Origin: Lates calcarifer
Lineage: Eukaryota > Chordata > Actinopteri > Centropomidae
NCBI RefSeq assembly: GCF_001640805.2
Contig: NC_066844.1
Location: forward strand, 15,429,543 to 15,493,542
Length of the DNA: 64,000 bases
Reading direction: 5' to 3'
Shown: one piece after another, positions 47,724 through 60,480 of the stretch
Position numbering within the stretch: the first letter of the stretch is position 1
How the letters are laid out: the number at the start of each line of letters is the position of its first letter
Program-made: the position numbers and the translations under genes
The notes under the pieces: generated by a model
What the model saw: the letters and a program-made list of their open reading frames with translations, nothing else
What the model was told of the DNA's origin: nothing
Database searches by the model: none

Positions 47724-50700
47724 GTTTAGAAACAAGTTAGCTGGTGCTTTACAGAAAGACATACAACCAAGAAAATACATACAGCAGAGTCGATAATATA
47801 AATAGCATGGATTTTAGAAACAATTTCACCAAATTCAATAAAGGCAAAGAAATGCCAATTTAAGAAAAGACTTTTTACAAGTATTTAAAGGTTTATAAAA
47901 ATAGCTTCCCGTGTGAAAATGATATATCACTGACATCTACTGATAAATCTATCACCTCAAGTTATACTATATTGTCAATATCACAGCAGACATACTAGTC
48001 ACAGTAACGTATATGGGAAAAGCAAACTGACAATAGCTGTTTGTGTTTATTGGAAATTGCAGTGAAATTGTAGTCTGTGTAATTCTAAAAAGAAAAATGC
48101 TTGTGCAACCTTTGCAGCTTTTAGGTTTATTTCTTACAGTAAATGTATAAAATACTTTCTAGTCTGTTATATTACATTAACTTTGTATATAATATTTAGA
48201 TTACATTCTACCAATACACTCATACAACTAAATAACTTTCTGTCAATGTGACCTTCATCAAAGAGCCAGATTTCTTGATTTCTTGTTATTTCAACCACGT
48301 TACGTTACACTTTAGTCTGATTCCAGGACGCAGAGAGCCTCTGAACCTCTCAGTGAACCCCGACTCAGCGTTCAACTCTCAGCGGATACACTGGGAGCTG
48401 TGTGTCGGCCCATTAGGGCAGGCTGGGGGTATTCAAAGGGTGGACTGAGGTCACGTGATGGGTTCCCACAGCTCAGAAACTTTGCTTCCCTAAAGCTACG
48501 ACAGGAAGCAGAGTTTAGGGACAGACTAATGGACAATCATTATGCTTTCTGGCTCCGTTTGCTTTCATTTGTTCTACTAGTGTGAGAACATAGAGCCTCT
48601 AGCCCCCCGGCACAGAAAGACAGTGATATCTGCACTTTGTACATTATGCTGCACAAGTGATAGCCTATTTTCCCATTTCTTGGCTTTTATTCATTTTAAT
48701 TCATCTTCTAGTTGAGCCATTTCCCCGGCCGTCCTGCTCTGCTCAGTCTCCAGGTCTCTACTCTATCTCTTAATTCCCCTCTGATTAGCAGTACTGAATG
48801 AAGCACTGAGAAGCACACAGGAATAAGAACTGCATCTACAAAGTTTCCTCTCCACCAAACCATCACTAAATTGTCTGTGTCTTTGAAGCACAAAATCTCA
48901 TTCATTGTATACTGCCCCTGATGTTTAAAATACATGCATATGGAGAGGTGGCACTGATGAAGGCAGCTAATCAAAGCATGTTTTTTCTTCAAACTCAAGA
49001 CAACTTTTACCTCCTCTGTTCTCTTTCTTCTACAGTTAGATAACCCAATATTGTTTGTTACAATGGCCGACAGCATTCTGTCTTCCTGTCTGCAGCACCT
49101 GTCCAGTCTGACTCAAATGGGCCAGAGTGGATTGAAGAAAGGATGGGGCACAGGCAATATGGCTGCAATTGTTAAAGTATGCTTGAGAGACAGCCAAAAG
49201 AGACAGACCCACCAAACTGGGCCAAAAGAGAGCTTGCTGAATGGTGTGTGCATGATGTGTGTGTATTTAGGGGGCAGCAAGGACGGGAGATGTCAACATT
49301 TTTCCTTCAGTGTGCCCATCTCCATTTGCATAATTTCCATTCCCTATGAGCAACAAAGAAAGGAACGAGATGCTCATACAAAACCCAAATTGACGAGGGA
49401 ACAATGGTGGCCTGAAGGGTCATTTCGGAGGGGGCTTTAAATTTCCGAAATCACGGTTTAATATTTTGTCAGGCCAGTTTTGGAAAACGCAATCTTGCCA
49501 AAGCTCAGTCAGACCGCTGCTTTGTCTGATTTGACGAGCAAAATACATTAAATGTGAAGAGTTTTCACATAATCAAAAAAAAAACAAAAAAAAAACAATG
49601 CCTTTCATGTCCGTTGACTTTACTGCAAGCCAAAAATGAGCAGCAACAGATAAAGGCACAGAGGATGGTGGACATATCAATGATTAATGTTCATCCTCAT
49701 GAAGTTGAGTTTTAGATGCATCATTTACTAAAGAGTACAAACACCTATGTCACATGAAAAGAGTGGACAAACAGTTCAAAGTCCAAGAAACTACAGCCAC
49801 ATCAAAAGCATCAATGGTTTGAGTTAGAAAAGTTCACAAACTGGCCCGATATACAAAGGCGACAATAGAAAACAGAAATGCAGACGGTTGCTGTATTCAA
49901 AGTTTTGTGAAAGGTCTAATGGTAGTGGGGCACCTAGCTGACAGAGGGGCAGCTGTAGGGAGTGAGAGGGCTGATGTGAGGGCGAATGAGCGTGCAGACA
50001 GGCAAAGATGGATGATGGATGGTGTTGATACAGAAGGCAGCAGCCCTGCTTTATCTAGGCAGCACAAGCCAGACCTGCCGGGGTGATGGGTGGGCTGTCA
50101 GCTCTTTGTTTATGGACCACCACCCATCTCCCATCTCCTATACGCCCCAAAAGCCTAGATCACTCAAAAATAGCTACTACCTCACCGCTCTTTGTCTCTC
50201 CATCTCTGGCTCTCTTCCTTTTTCATTTTCCTCCCTAACAAATGGCATTTTGTCTCCCCAAGTTTGTTTCAGACGTACAGTAGCAGAGGAAGAGCTCTCA
50301 AAGTGTCAATTCCTCTCCACTGCTTGGACAAAATGTGAAAAAAAAAATGTTACATTTATTGCAATAATTTTAACTGTTGATAATGGAATGTGTCTCCCAG
50401 ACATTTAAGTCCACAGAGGAGGAAAGAAGAGACAGAGAGCAAAGGGAAGAAGTGAACCTAATCCAACCGTATCCCCACGAGTTGCACACTTCCAATTAAC
50501 GACTGGTTGGTTTATCAGTCTCCGACGGATGATTGCTGTTTTTAATCATTTTCTTTCTCTACATGGTTTCTTCCACTCTATCAGTTCTTCCCACTCTTAT
50601 CATCTAACCCCCTCCTTGCGCTGTCTCGCTTCCCACCCCATCTCCGTTCAGCGCTGCCTCTTGTTTCATCACGTTTCCCAAGCAGCTGTTCTCTCACGCT

Positions 50701-52081
50701 GTGTCCAGCATTACAGACTGTTCTGTATGTGAAATCAAAACTTTGATGTGAGTTTAAAATCTGCCAGTGGTTGTTCTTTGACAACTGACGCAGCACCTTC
50801 TACAGTGACTTATTCAGCTCTCCATTCCATCTGAATTAAAAACTCCAAAACAACTGTGTGATCAACGAACAACATTTGCCCAGAATAATAGAGACACTAC
50901 AGTCAAACCAAATAATGGGAAAGAGATCCATGCACTGACCCACTGTACTGGAAGTTAGATAAAGTTTGAGTCTTTGGTTCAGGACAACAGAGGGTATTTT
51001 CAGGCCTTTTCACCTGACTCATCCAGAAACACAGCTGTAGTCCTCTGGGGGAAAAAAAAAAAAAAATCAACACCTCTTCTTTCACCTGCCTTTGTTAGTG
51101 TGATTGATTTGGAGACTAGAAATGTGCCTGTCACATTGATCGATCTGTCCACTTGATGGGGGGGTTTATCCCCCCCGCCTGTTGGCATGGTAATAAATGA
51201 GGGGTGATGGGCGGTTGACGGAGCAGCAGTTATGGCTTCTTTAATTTACCCAACGCCTCACACTGACAGAGACTCATAACAAGGTGACACGGTGCTGTAA
51301 TGGTTACGCTCAGTCACCTCTTGTCGGGTGGAGAGAGGGAGTGGGGGTGGAGGTGTGTGTGTGGATTTTCGGGTTTGTGTGTGGCTGTGTGTGGATTTGT
51401 GTGTACAGGCTCACTGATTCAATGTTTCCTCTCCTCCCTCTGGTCAAGGTGTTATTGAGAGTGGGACTGTTATCTCTGTCCATGAGGTCGCCCGCTGCCT
51501 CACAAACGGGAGTACACCAGCCCTACCAATCCCAGCGAGCCGAGAAGCGTGTCCGGGTGGGTCGTTGCTAGCCACATCCTCCTGGGTGGGCTATAACTCA
51601 TCTCCAGACGGGAAAAGGGCCTTATCTCAGTCCCCCTCCGCAGGCCTGCTCCTTGCCTGCTCTGTCTTAGGGAAAAGATTTTCTACTGCCCTGGTGTGTG
51701 AGTTATGGTTGGGGTTAAGGGGACTGAATACGCCTGTCTGTTTGGGTTGTCTTTGTGAATCTATGACTGTGTGGGCAGAGGAATGTGAGGGTGCCTGTGT
51801 ATGCATTTATACAGTATGTGTATGTCTGCGTAACTGAGATTAATTAACATGCAAACAAGGTGTGTATGCTCATCGTAATGTATCCTATCCCATAAGGTGA
51901 AACGCTATTGTCATAAGTTATTTTATCATGTGAAGGGCATTGTTACAGTTGCATCTGCGCTTTGCCCCCCCCTCTATCTGTGCACACATACTCACGCCCC
52001 TCCACCCACCTACCCCATCCACGCCGCCTCTCTGTCATCTCAGCCTATCAATCAAAAATGTATTAAGTCCGGAGTCGGGCC
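47724..52081. other. Intergenic, no exon recognised
   Basis: AT-rich to about 48.2 kb, then mixed unique DNA. Contains a perfect G7/C7 hairpin at 51158-51176 and CTTATCT at 51621-51627. A GC-richer island begins near 52.0 kb. Open frames at 49051-49440 and 50019-50408 show no recognisable domain. Confidence 0.5.
51158..51176. repeat. Perfect G7-TTTAT-C7 hairpin
   Basis: Seven G, the loop TTTAT, then seven C. It is a perfect all-GC stem with a five-base loop, in otherwise ordinary unique sequence. Confidence 0.9.
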
Positions 52082-52082
52082 G

Positions 52083-52126
52083 ATCAAAGGCAGAATTCCT
52101 GGGAGGAGAGCAGATAAGGCCTATCT
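52083..52126. promoter_or_regulatory. TCF/LEF plus opposed GATA motifs
   Basis: ATCAAAGG (52083-52090, the TCF/LEF core), AGATAAGG (52112-52119) and the inverted CTATCT (52121-52126) lie 44 bp apart in total, followed by TCATTAATAAG. The surrounding 52040-52200 is GC-richer, unique and CpG-containing. Putative enhancer by motif content only. Confidence 0.33.
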
Positions 52127-52572
52127 CATTAATAAGTGCTTTACCATCGTAGGGGCCCGCGCGCCTCGCCACACCCTGCCTGCCTCCCTTTGATATCTAA
52201 TTATCCATCCGTTTCATTCTGTCAGAGAGGGAGGAGAGGGACAACTCACAGTCTCATCACAAGCAAATACTGTTGCGTGTGCGTGTCTATGTGTATCAGG
52301 ATCTGGGCAAGGGGCTGTGCCAAAACATCATGACATGCAGCAAATCCAAGAGCAGAGAGTGGCACATGTAAACAAATGCAAATAAGATGTTCTTGCAAAG
52401 GCAACTGGGCCCACATTTGTATGGCACCCCTCCTGAAAAGCTGTCAGGCATACAGTGTGAGCCTGAGATGGAGAGAGGGATCTATTTTACAGAGTGCAAT
52501 GCTAACAGCCAACTGCAGCTGAGACTCTGAGGCAGCTTACAAATCAACCTTTTAACAATCTGTAGGTGCAAT

Positions 52573-52610
52573 GAGCTCTGAGAGAGCTCAGAGAGAGCTC
52601 CAAAGAGCTG
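52573..52610 (+). repeat. Short tandem repeat of GAGCTC, period about 11 bp
   Basis: GAGCTC at 52573, 52584 and 52595, and a variant GAGCTG at 52605, with GA-rich linkers. Each unit is itself palindromic. Confidence 0.9.
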
Positions 52611-54079
52611 AAGACGGATAAGATAGTAGTGGGTGAGGAGAGAAACAAGATATTAAAACATCAAGGTAAGATATTGGGGAGAGGGGACAATGAAAGGAGT
52701 CCAAGGGTTAAGAGGATTTTTAAGAAATGCCGGGTAAAGACTGATGGACAAAAGAGGAAGAAGAAATGAAGAAGGAAGGGAGAGACAGACAGAAGAAATG
52801 AGAGAATGGGAAATGGGAGAGAGAGAAAGAGCAGGGCATTCTTTTCCCTTCTCTCCTTGGTTTTCTGTAAGAGTAGCTCAGGAAGATAAGGCTAAAAGGT
52901 CCGTCAGTCTGTTGTGGAACAATCCGTTCTGTGTCTCCCCCCTTTCTCTCTCTCTCTCTCTCTCAAGATACTGCCTTTCTCTCTGTCTAATGGCACAACT
53001 CAGATTTCTAGTGATGCCTCTTGTGATATGGCTCATCTCTGGTGGCATGGTTTACTGACATCACTTGTCTAAAACAATATACTCACATCCCATAGAGAGA
53101 GCAAACCAACCTCAAGTCTAATGTGACAGAAAAATTCTGCAAACACTTTGTGGGCTGTTTCTCTTTAAAGAACAAACCTTCAATATATCTAATATTCAAA
53201 CCAGTGTCATTCACTGATATAAGGGAGGACTATTCAAAGCTACAATAAAGGGCTGAAATTATGTCTTCATTTAACTGAGCTGTTCAAACCCTCGTCCCTA
53301 ATCGCTCAAAGCAGAGCTCGGAGACAAACACAAACCAAGGAGGATTTAGAAGAACAAAACCGACACAAAACACAGGCCCACGTGCTTCACAAAGACTCCA
53401 AAGTCTGCCTCCCCATCCCATGTCCTCTTTTAAAAAGAGACCTTCATCTCTTGGTGTTCCTGTTATGAAGAGACTTTCTTCAAGAGGAAAAAGGAGGCAT
53501 GTCAAAGACATGGGTCACAATATTTACAAAGACGACTTTTAATCCAACCACAGCATCCCCCTGCTTTTATTTCCTGTTTCATGGGATTAAAATTAAATGA
53601 AACGTAATAAAAAACAAAATTAATTTATGGCTGAATAACTTATTTCTCTGTTTTAAAGGAATGGGTTTAAAGACTGAGAGGGAATCTACAAAGGAAATAA
53701 TTAAAGTCAAGATGCAAATTAGTTTCTTAGACTTTAAAATTCATTTTGTGTTTTCTAAAGGAATTTTTTGATGCAAATCCAGCAAACAATGCCTAACAAT
53801 CACTGAATATTATCCAAACAGACTTCACAAAATCTAAGTTTTGTCCACAGTCCCTAATCAGAAGTAAAGACACCAGTTAATCAGTAAATAATCAGCTGCT
53901 CTTGCTCTCCCTCTCTCTCACCACCTCTCTCTGCAGCTTTCTCTGTTTCTGTCTCTGACCTGTTGTGAAGCTGCCTGAGGGTTTGAATAACTGTCTGGTG
54001 CCAGGCTGCCTCACCCCGAGGCCTTGTGGGAGATGAAGAAGAGGTCAGCAGGGGTGGGGGGAAGGGGGTGTGGGGTATT

Positions 54080-54080
<1 letters not shown>

Positions 54081-54106
<26 letters not shown>
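54081..54106 (+). repeat. (GT)n microsatellite
   Basis: A pure GT array of 13 units, preceded by G-runs. Confidence 0.95.
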
Positions 54107-54110
<4 letters not shown>

Positions 54111-57100
54111 GTGAAGGTGTAATGCCCTTGGCTGATGCTGTTCATTGAGCCTAAGATAGATGGAAAGCCAGAGACATGGGAAAAGTGTGTCAATGGAAAG
54201 ACATGGGAATAGGTGGAAAGTGAGACGAGCGTATTGCAGTCATGGGACCCAGTAGCAGAAAATCATGTGGAAAAGATGCCAAATTGGCAACTTTTACATA
54301 ATATATTCAGCTTTATACTCATGCCACTGACAGATGCACAATAGCAAAACTAATAAGATTTCAATTTGAACTCCATCCGTTCTGGTATATTCTCAAACTT
54401 GAGCAAATTATTTTTACAGCTACTTAAAAAGTACTTATGATGATAAATGCAGCAACACACAGAAGAACATGACTGCAGTTGCAACAGCAGTCAGCCAACC
54501 TCTTAACCTAGCTAATACTTTGCCCTTGCAGCACTACTGGGTGTGAGAGAACACCTCAGACCCACAAGCAGATGAAAGAGAGGTCAACCTGCTGGGATCA
54601 CCTTCTTCTAGGGTTGACCAGGGCTGGAGGGGCTGCCTGCATGGGTGGCACTGCTTACACCCCCCGATGAAGGGGTCTGGTTATGATTTGGTCCAGCGGA
54701 CGCTGAGACACGGAGGACTCTTCCCTCGTTTTCTCTTTTGTTCCCAAGATGCCTTGGCTAACGTGGGTTGGAAAGGGGTGACAGAGAGGTCAGGGGGGCT
54801 CCAGTTGACTGTGCCCTGAGGGGGAATCCTGGGGAGGGATAGCAGAGAGGTAGTTGAGAGAGAGAGAGGAGGGGGGAATCCCTCAGGAGCCTGGTCCCTC
54901 CCAAATCAAAACAAACAAACAGAGTGGTCCTCTGATCTAATCTGCCTGGACTAAAGCCTTCCAAACAGACTGCTTGAAGTAGCTACTACATTGAACGGCA
55001 GCTTTTTCTTTCCCTTGCAGAAATTCAGAAGCACTGTCACTGTAACTACAATACCTTCATTTTACAGTATCTTGTTCCATTGTGAGTCAATGGGTAAAAT
55101 TGGATGAAACTCATTTACATGAATACAGTGGAGCCACTGGTGGGTACTTGCAATATTCTCTGCTTTGACGTGGGGTTAAGATAGTGTATTTAGTGCATCT
55201 GTGAGGATCCGCTAGGGACCCTGTGATGTAAATTTTGTCATCAGAGGAGTGTACACAAGCCTGTGTGGACATCTGTGTACCCTCCAATTTATTATGACCA
55301 CATGCAAGGGCACCAACTGCACATGTGCACTAGTCCACAAACTCCAAACTTGCTAGAAAGTAGTATAACGAGAGCAACTAGTTGTCCATGGCCGCAAGGG
55401 AGTATAATTGAGGTTTTAAGCTCTGACTTCTACAGACTAGATGAAGACACAGGGCACTATTGCAAGCACTGTAGTAAATATATGTGTTGATATTTACTGA
55501 CATCTGGTCAGGCTTGTGCACACTGCAAGGAAACAGTATCAGGATTATTCTAAGGCTACTGCCTGGGAAAGCCAACATGTTTGGCTTTTTGAATTCTCAC
55601 CCTAAACATTCCTTCTGTTTCTGTGTTTTGAGGATTTGCTATGGTTTAGACAGTAGACTAAACTTCTCACCGACTAACTGTTACCCCAACACAGCGCTAA
55701 ACAAATTCCTCTTCCTCAGCTGTGCATCCACCAACTGCAGTGCGGCCTTCTGTCAGCTGACCAGCAAGGGAAGATGAGGGTGAGATTAGACCAATCAGGG
55801 GTCAGGCTGAGGTTATCACAACCACTCCAAAACTAAAACAGATGGAGAACGGAGTGCAGCACGACTCAACATCTACTGTTGGACTCATATCTTTAGGCCA
55901 TGTATTCTTCCGGCTCCACTGGACTGGAAGAATGTCAGACTTAGTTTTGGTTTTGAATTCTGGGTCGTGTTGCTTTAACAAAGTAGTGTGAGGATCAGCA
56001 AGTCCAAGGCGTATGATACAACACGTGATAAGATGTGTAAACCTTGCACAGCGGTTAAAGCTCTCTGTTCCCTAAGGGGACAGATGTGACATAGAAACAA
56101 CAAAAGATGCAAAATAAAGTCCACACACACTCCCTGTTCAAATGTTAAAATCTTTTCCTATCAGAATGATCACAGAAGAAGCAGTAAGAAGCAGGGATCA
56201 CGATCACCCACCTTTTTTGACTAACATCAGTATTATGACCTCAATACATAGAATACTGTACACACAAACAGATGCACAAGGTCAAGACAAGGTCTTATCA
56301 AGCAAAAAGCTTTTTCTAAAGCATTGGTTGTGTTGTGAGGTTTCATGATGATCACAGCATTTTGTTGATATGTATAAACAAAATGCAAAGCTCCACTCTT
56401 ATTCAGTGCCGACCTGTCTTAAAATGGCCCTCTAGGAGTACAAATAAAAACTTGTCCAGTTTACCCCAAACATCACTCCTGTCGTCTATCAGTCTGCTCT
56501 TTCTTTTTTCCCCACTTTGTCTATTTTTGTATAATTATTTGCTTGTTTTCTTCATTATCTCTCCATCTGGAATTCAAATTCCCTGCTGTGGTAAACATTA
56601 GGCCCCTCTCAGTCTCTTTCTCCTTCTTTCTTTCCTCAACTCCTTGCACCTAGATGAGATGCAATTGTGATTAACAGCACCGTGACAAGAGGACACAAGA
56701 CTTTCGTCATGACGGAAAAACAAACAAACAAAACCACAAGATAAAATGGTGAAAATATGTACAACATCTTATCACAGATGTTAATTGTTTCCGTGTGGGA
56801 GTGGAGGGTGGCTGTGCAGAGGAGCAGTTCACGTGAGGGAGGGAAAGAGGAACTTGAGAATATCCTCCCTCTGCCTTTGGCCTGCGCCTGACTTCAGAGC
56901 TAAGCCCTCTCTCAAGAGAAGGTCAACACCAGGTTCAACTTTTCACCTCGGCAGCATGAGAGAACACATTAAATACCAAGGATTACACCACGGTGCGCTG
57001 CAATATCGCCTGGCCTTCAACTGCATTTCAGAGCAGACCCACACAGTACATTTCAAAACCACAAAATTCAATAATGCACTTTCAATATAAAATAAATGCC

Positions 57101-58114
57101 ACAACAACATGTCTGTTGCCATGGCGTTAGACAAACTTGGTTTATATTCAGCAGAATATAAGGGTACATGTGCTAGAAAAGCAAAGGTATATATTTGCGT
57201 AAATACGATTACAAATAACTGTGGTATATGTGCAACAGCTTTAAATAAATCATATTTATGGACGTTAAGTTACATTTGTTCATTCAGATTACTGGCAAGC
57301 TGCATTCGATTACATTTTGGTAACACCTATTAACTCACACCACACTAAGCAGAACATCAACAACACCAAACCTAATGAACCTCCTGAACTGAGGGGATGA
57401 GTGGGCAGGCAACATTGGTGGGGAGTTGATGACCCTTAATTTGACTTTCGGCATCACATCTAATGATGTTTTCTATGTGTGTGTGTGTGCATATTTCTCT
57501 GTGTGTGCGCATGTGGGCATGGCGATGTCAGCGCTGGTCAGGTGTAACTGAACAGACAGAAAGACAGACAGGCAGGCGGCCGGCTGGCGTCAGCGGCCAC
57601 ACGCCTGTCACGACACACCACACGCCAAGGAGCCACATACCACAGCACCCACACTGTGTACACACAATGAGCGCTCAGTCCCTAGCATCACGCACCAGCG
57701 GCAACAGCAATGTGAAATATTCACACGGGGACAAAAGGTAGAGAGACGGGCGGGTGGGGGTGGACCTGGAAGGTGAGGGTTGAGGAAAGGGTTCAAAAAA
57801 GTGGGGCTGAAATGGCAGGAGTGACATGAAACTAGAAAACTTGACAAACTTGAGTGTTCAAACAAACATCTCACTGTACAGCTGTTTGACAGCAGGCAAA
57901 AAAAAAAAAATCCAGAACAAAAAAATTCTACTGTTTCAAAATGCAACATTAATTCTGAGATTTGCTTTGATGAAATGTCAAATGTTAAAATACTCTGTAA
58001 TCAAGCAAAATTTATTGGCAATAAACAGCCTTCACTCTGAAGAATTTAATACTTCTTTTACTTTTACTTTACTACTTTACTTTTACTATCTAATCTATTA
58101 CAAGACTCATAACT

Positions 58115-58335
58115 GGAGCAGAAACAATTTAATCCATTAGTTGACCTATAGTAAATTGCCTGCCATTATAATAAATAAAGAAAAGATTCTAGCTTCTCAA
58201 ACATGAGGATTTGCTGCTCTTGTCCCTGTTGCATGACTGCAAACTGAATTGAAGATTTATGGTTGGACTGAGCAATGAGTGTCACAAAGTCACTTTGGGC
58301 TCAAAATATTGTGATATTTTCTATGTGAAAGTTCT
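58115..58335 (-). mobile_element. Degenerate fish MITE, GGGCTGCAACTA family, copy C
   Basis: It starts at GGAGCAGAAACAATTTAATC and continues CATTAGTTGACC, TAGCTTCTCAAACATGAGGA, TTTGCTGCT, GTTGGACTG, TCACTTTGGGCTC and GTGATATTTTC. The order follows the same family as copies A and B, in the orientation of copy B, and the distal end is lost. Confidence 0.65.
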
Positions 58336-59528
58336 TCTCTCTGAAATTTTATTTCAATACAGTAGTGCAATACAAAAACAGTTTGAAAAGGTTCTTGGAA
58401 AAAAAAAAAAGAAAAAAAACTATTAACCTACAATAGTCAATCCTGTTTGTGGGACCTGAACTTAGAGACACTGCAGATGTTTTACAGCTCTCTCCCACCC
58501 TCTGGTGGAGAAGAGAGAGACTACACTGACTCTCTCCTTGCTACGCAACCTCCTTATTTTACTTCCTTTAGCTCAGACTGACCTGATGTTTCAAAGCTTG
58601 TGGGGATCCAGAGGATGAACAGCAAAGATATTACTGTCAGCCATGTGTGGAAAAAAAAAACACTTGAGTATTTTCTTCAACCAAGGCCGAACGGAGTACA
58701 GTGGGGCCCTCTCAAGCTATTGCCGACACCCTGAGCTGCGCACATCTGGTGTTAATCAGCAAAGCTTACACAAACACACACATACACACACATACAAAGA
58801 GGCAGACACACACAGGCAAACACTTCTGCAAAGATCCCCTTAAGAAAATCCCTCTCAACTCCTGAACTTCCGACATGACTGGGGTCAACACACTTGCCCT
58901 GGATCTATTAGTACACACGCCACCGCCATGTAATAAGATCTGATGAGTTGTTACAGTACAAGGAATTCTCGCACATAAAACACACACACAGAGAACATTT
59001 TAGGCTTGCTGCATGGGGGCAAATACAACACATCACCAGCCATGCATACATAAACACACATACATTCAAATGAGGGTATAAAGGGAGCAGAGAAAATGAA
59101 ACTATGTGCAATAAGCTGTTAATAATATCAAGATTAGGTCATATCACACCAGTCACTGACCACATTCATAGTGACTGTAGCACAGACTGAATAGCCTAAC
59201 AGCTGAAAAGGTAGAGCTCCAAATTTTACAAAGACATGTGATAGCACAATGAAAAAAGACAAACACACTACATTTCCTAATGGCATCCATCGACTTCAAC
59301 TTCTTCAATGGAAAGAGTGAAATAAAGATAAAAAAAGAGACTCCAAATGACTGGGAATAATAACAATCACCAGGTAATTTAAATTTAAAAACTGCAATAA
59401 AAAGTAGCCCAAAAATAAGTTAAAAACAAAACGGTAAATCCATGTCCTGGTCTTTTGACGTGATAATATCTTATTCTTATTTCTTTACTTACTTTTTCAT
59501 GTTTCTATTATTCTGGTATGATATGATA

Positions 59529-59577
<49 letters not shown>

Positions 59578-60049
59578 GTATGTATGTACACTGTATGTGT
59601 GTATGTGTTTATCTTATCAATTTATCCTGTGTCCTGCTTGCACAGGTGTAACAGTTAACTTTCTAATTGTTGACAAACACCCTCACAGGTGTTTCATCGA
59701 TTCTGGCTGATTAGACCTCTGCTCAGGTTGAAATTGCATGGAGCTAAGAGTGGAAGTAAATTATGACATCATTGTCTACAAATGAGAAGAGTGAAGGAGA
59801 ATTCAATGAGCATTTTAACTGCTTCAGTTTCAGGGTTCCGTTTTTGTTCATGCTGGCTCACTGTCACACTGTCTTACTGGAACAATTGAGTAAGATGAAT
59901 GAATATGAATAACACCTAATGTGAATAACACATTAAGTTATTTATGCTCATGATGAGCACGTCTTTATCACTTGGAAAAATGACATACCTCCGTCCACAC
60001 GTTTACTCGACGGCAGAGACCTGTTGTTTTTTTTTTTTTTTTGCGTCAC
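58336..60049. other. Intergenic, AT-rich, with a long AT/CA array
   Basis: Contains A-runs at about 58400-58420, a degenerate CA stretch at 58770-58820 and the AT array at 59531. Nothing coding was recognised. A 17-18 base T-run lies at 60026-60042. Confidence 0.5.
59521..59576 (+). repeat. (ATATG)n(AT)n(CA)n compound microsatellite
   Basis: ATATG units pass into about 17 AT units, then about six CA units. Confidence 0.97.
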
Positions 60050-60110
60050 CTGCGTCTGGCCCGTTCTCTCCAGGTGAGGAGCAGGTGGCTCTCCTTCAGC
60101 GGGTGGTAAC
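60050..60110 (-). other. Exon-like piece 2 of an unrecognised minus-strand ORF
   Basis: Read on the minus strand, an acceptor (gtttgttgacag) precedes 61 bp ending CGCAG before gtgacg. Joined in phase to the piece at 60406-60445 it continues the open frame as GYHPLKESHLLLTWRERAR. I do not know a family with this sequence. The sequence beyond has no secure next exon: a nearby acceptor would leave an intron of only about 33 bp, too short. It may equally be chance or a non-coding transcript. Confidence 0.2.
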
Positions 60111-60405
60111 CTGTCAACAAACAGTTTACTGACCCATTAATATGCTTACATGGGGCTACACATAAAGCAAAATTGGTATAAATACGACGTCACTGTAATA
60201 TTATCCCAACTAAACTAAACTTTATTTAAGTTTCAAACATTAGTTAGCTAACAGTAAAATTAGCTTGGATTAACGTTAAGTTAGTTTTGAGGCGTCGTGT
60301 TGCTTTTTCCTTGAGGTGCGTTCATGTCTCCATCCTAACAGTCATTTTGCTTCTAAAGGTGAAAAATGCTGTTCGAAAATAATTCCAATAAAGCACAAAT
60401 CTCAC

Positions 60406-60445
60406 CTTTGTGTGGCTTGTCAAATAATATTTTCGTGAGCAGCAT
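60406..60445 (-). other. Exon-like piece 1 (start codon to donor) of an unrecognised minus-strand ORF
   Basis: On the minus strand, AAAGGAG-ATG opens a frame MLLTKILFDKPHK that ends at a good donor (AAAG/gtgaga) at 60406/60405. An in-frame TAG lies just upstream of the ATG, so this is the first possible start. The CCAAT/GC-box region at 60481-60650 lies immediately upstream in the minus direction, as expected of a TATA-less promoter. No homologue is recognised. Confidence 0.2.
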
Positions 60446-60480
60446 CTCCTTTACCTACCGCGTACAAATGTTTTTTTAAA

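Larger units (their letters stand above)
52127..58114. other. Intergenic, no exon recognised
   Basis: Contains the 11-bp-period repeat at 52573-52610, (CT)n at 52945-52964, a GT array near 54.1 kb, (TTTTACTTTAC)-like units at 58050-58090 and otherwise unique DNA. No coding sequence was recognised. Confidence 0.5.

Noticed and set aside
60010..60050. A third exon for the minus-strand ORF beginning at the acceptor acaacag near 60021
   Set aside because: The intron would be about 33 bp with a poly-A instead of a pyrimidine tract, too short and too weak to splice.
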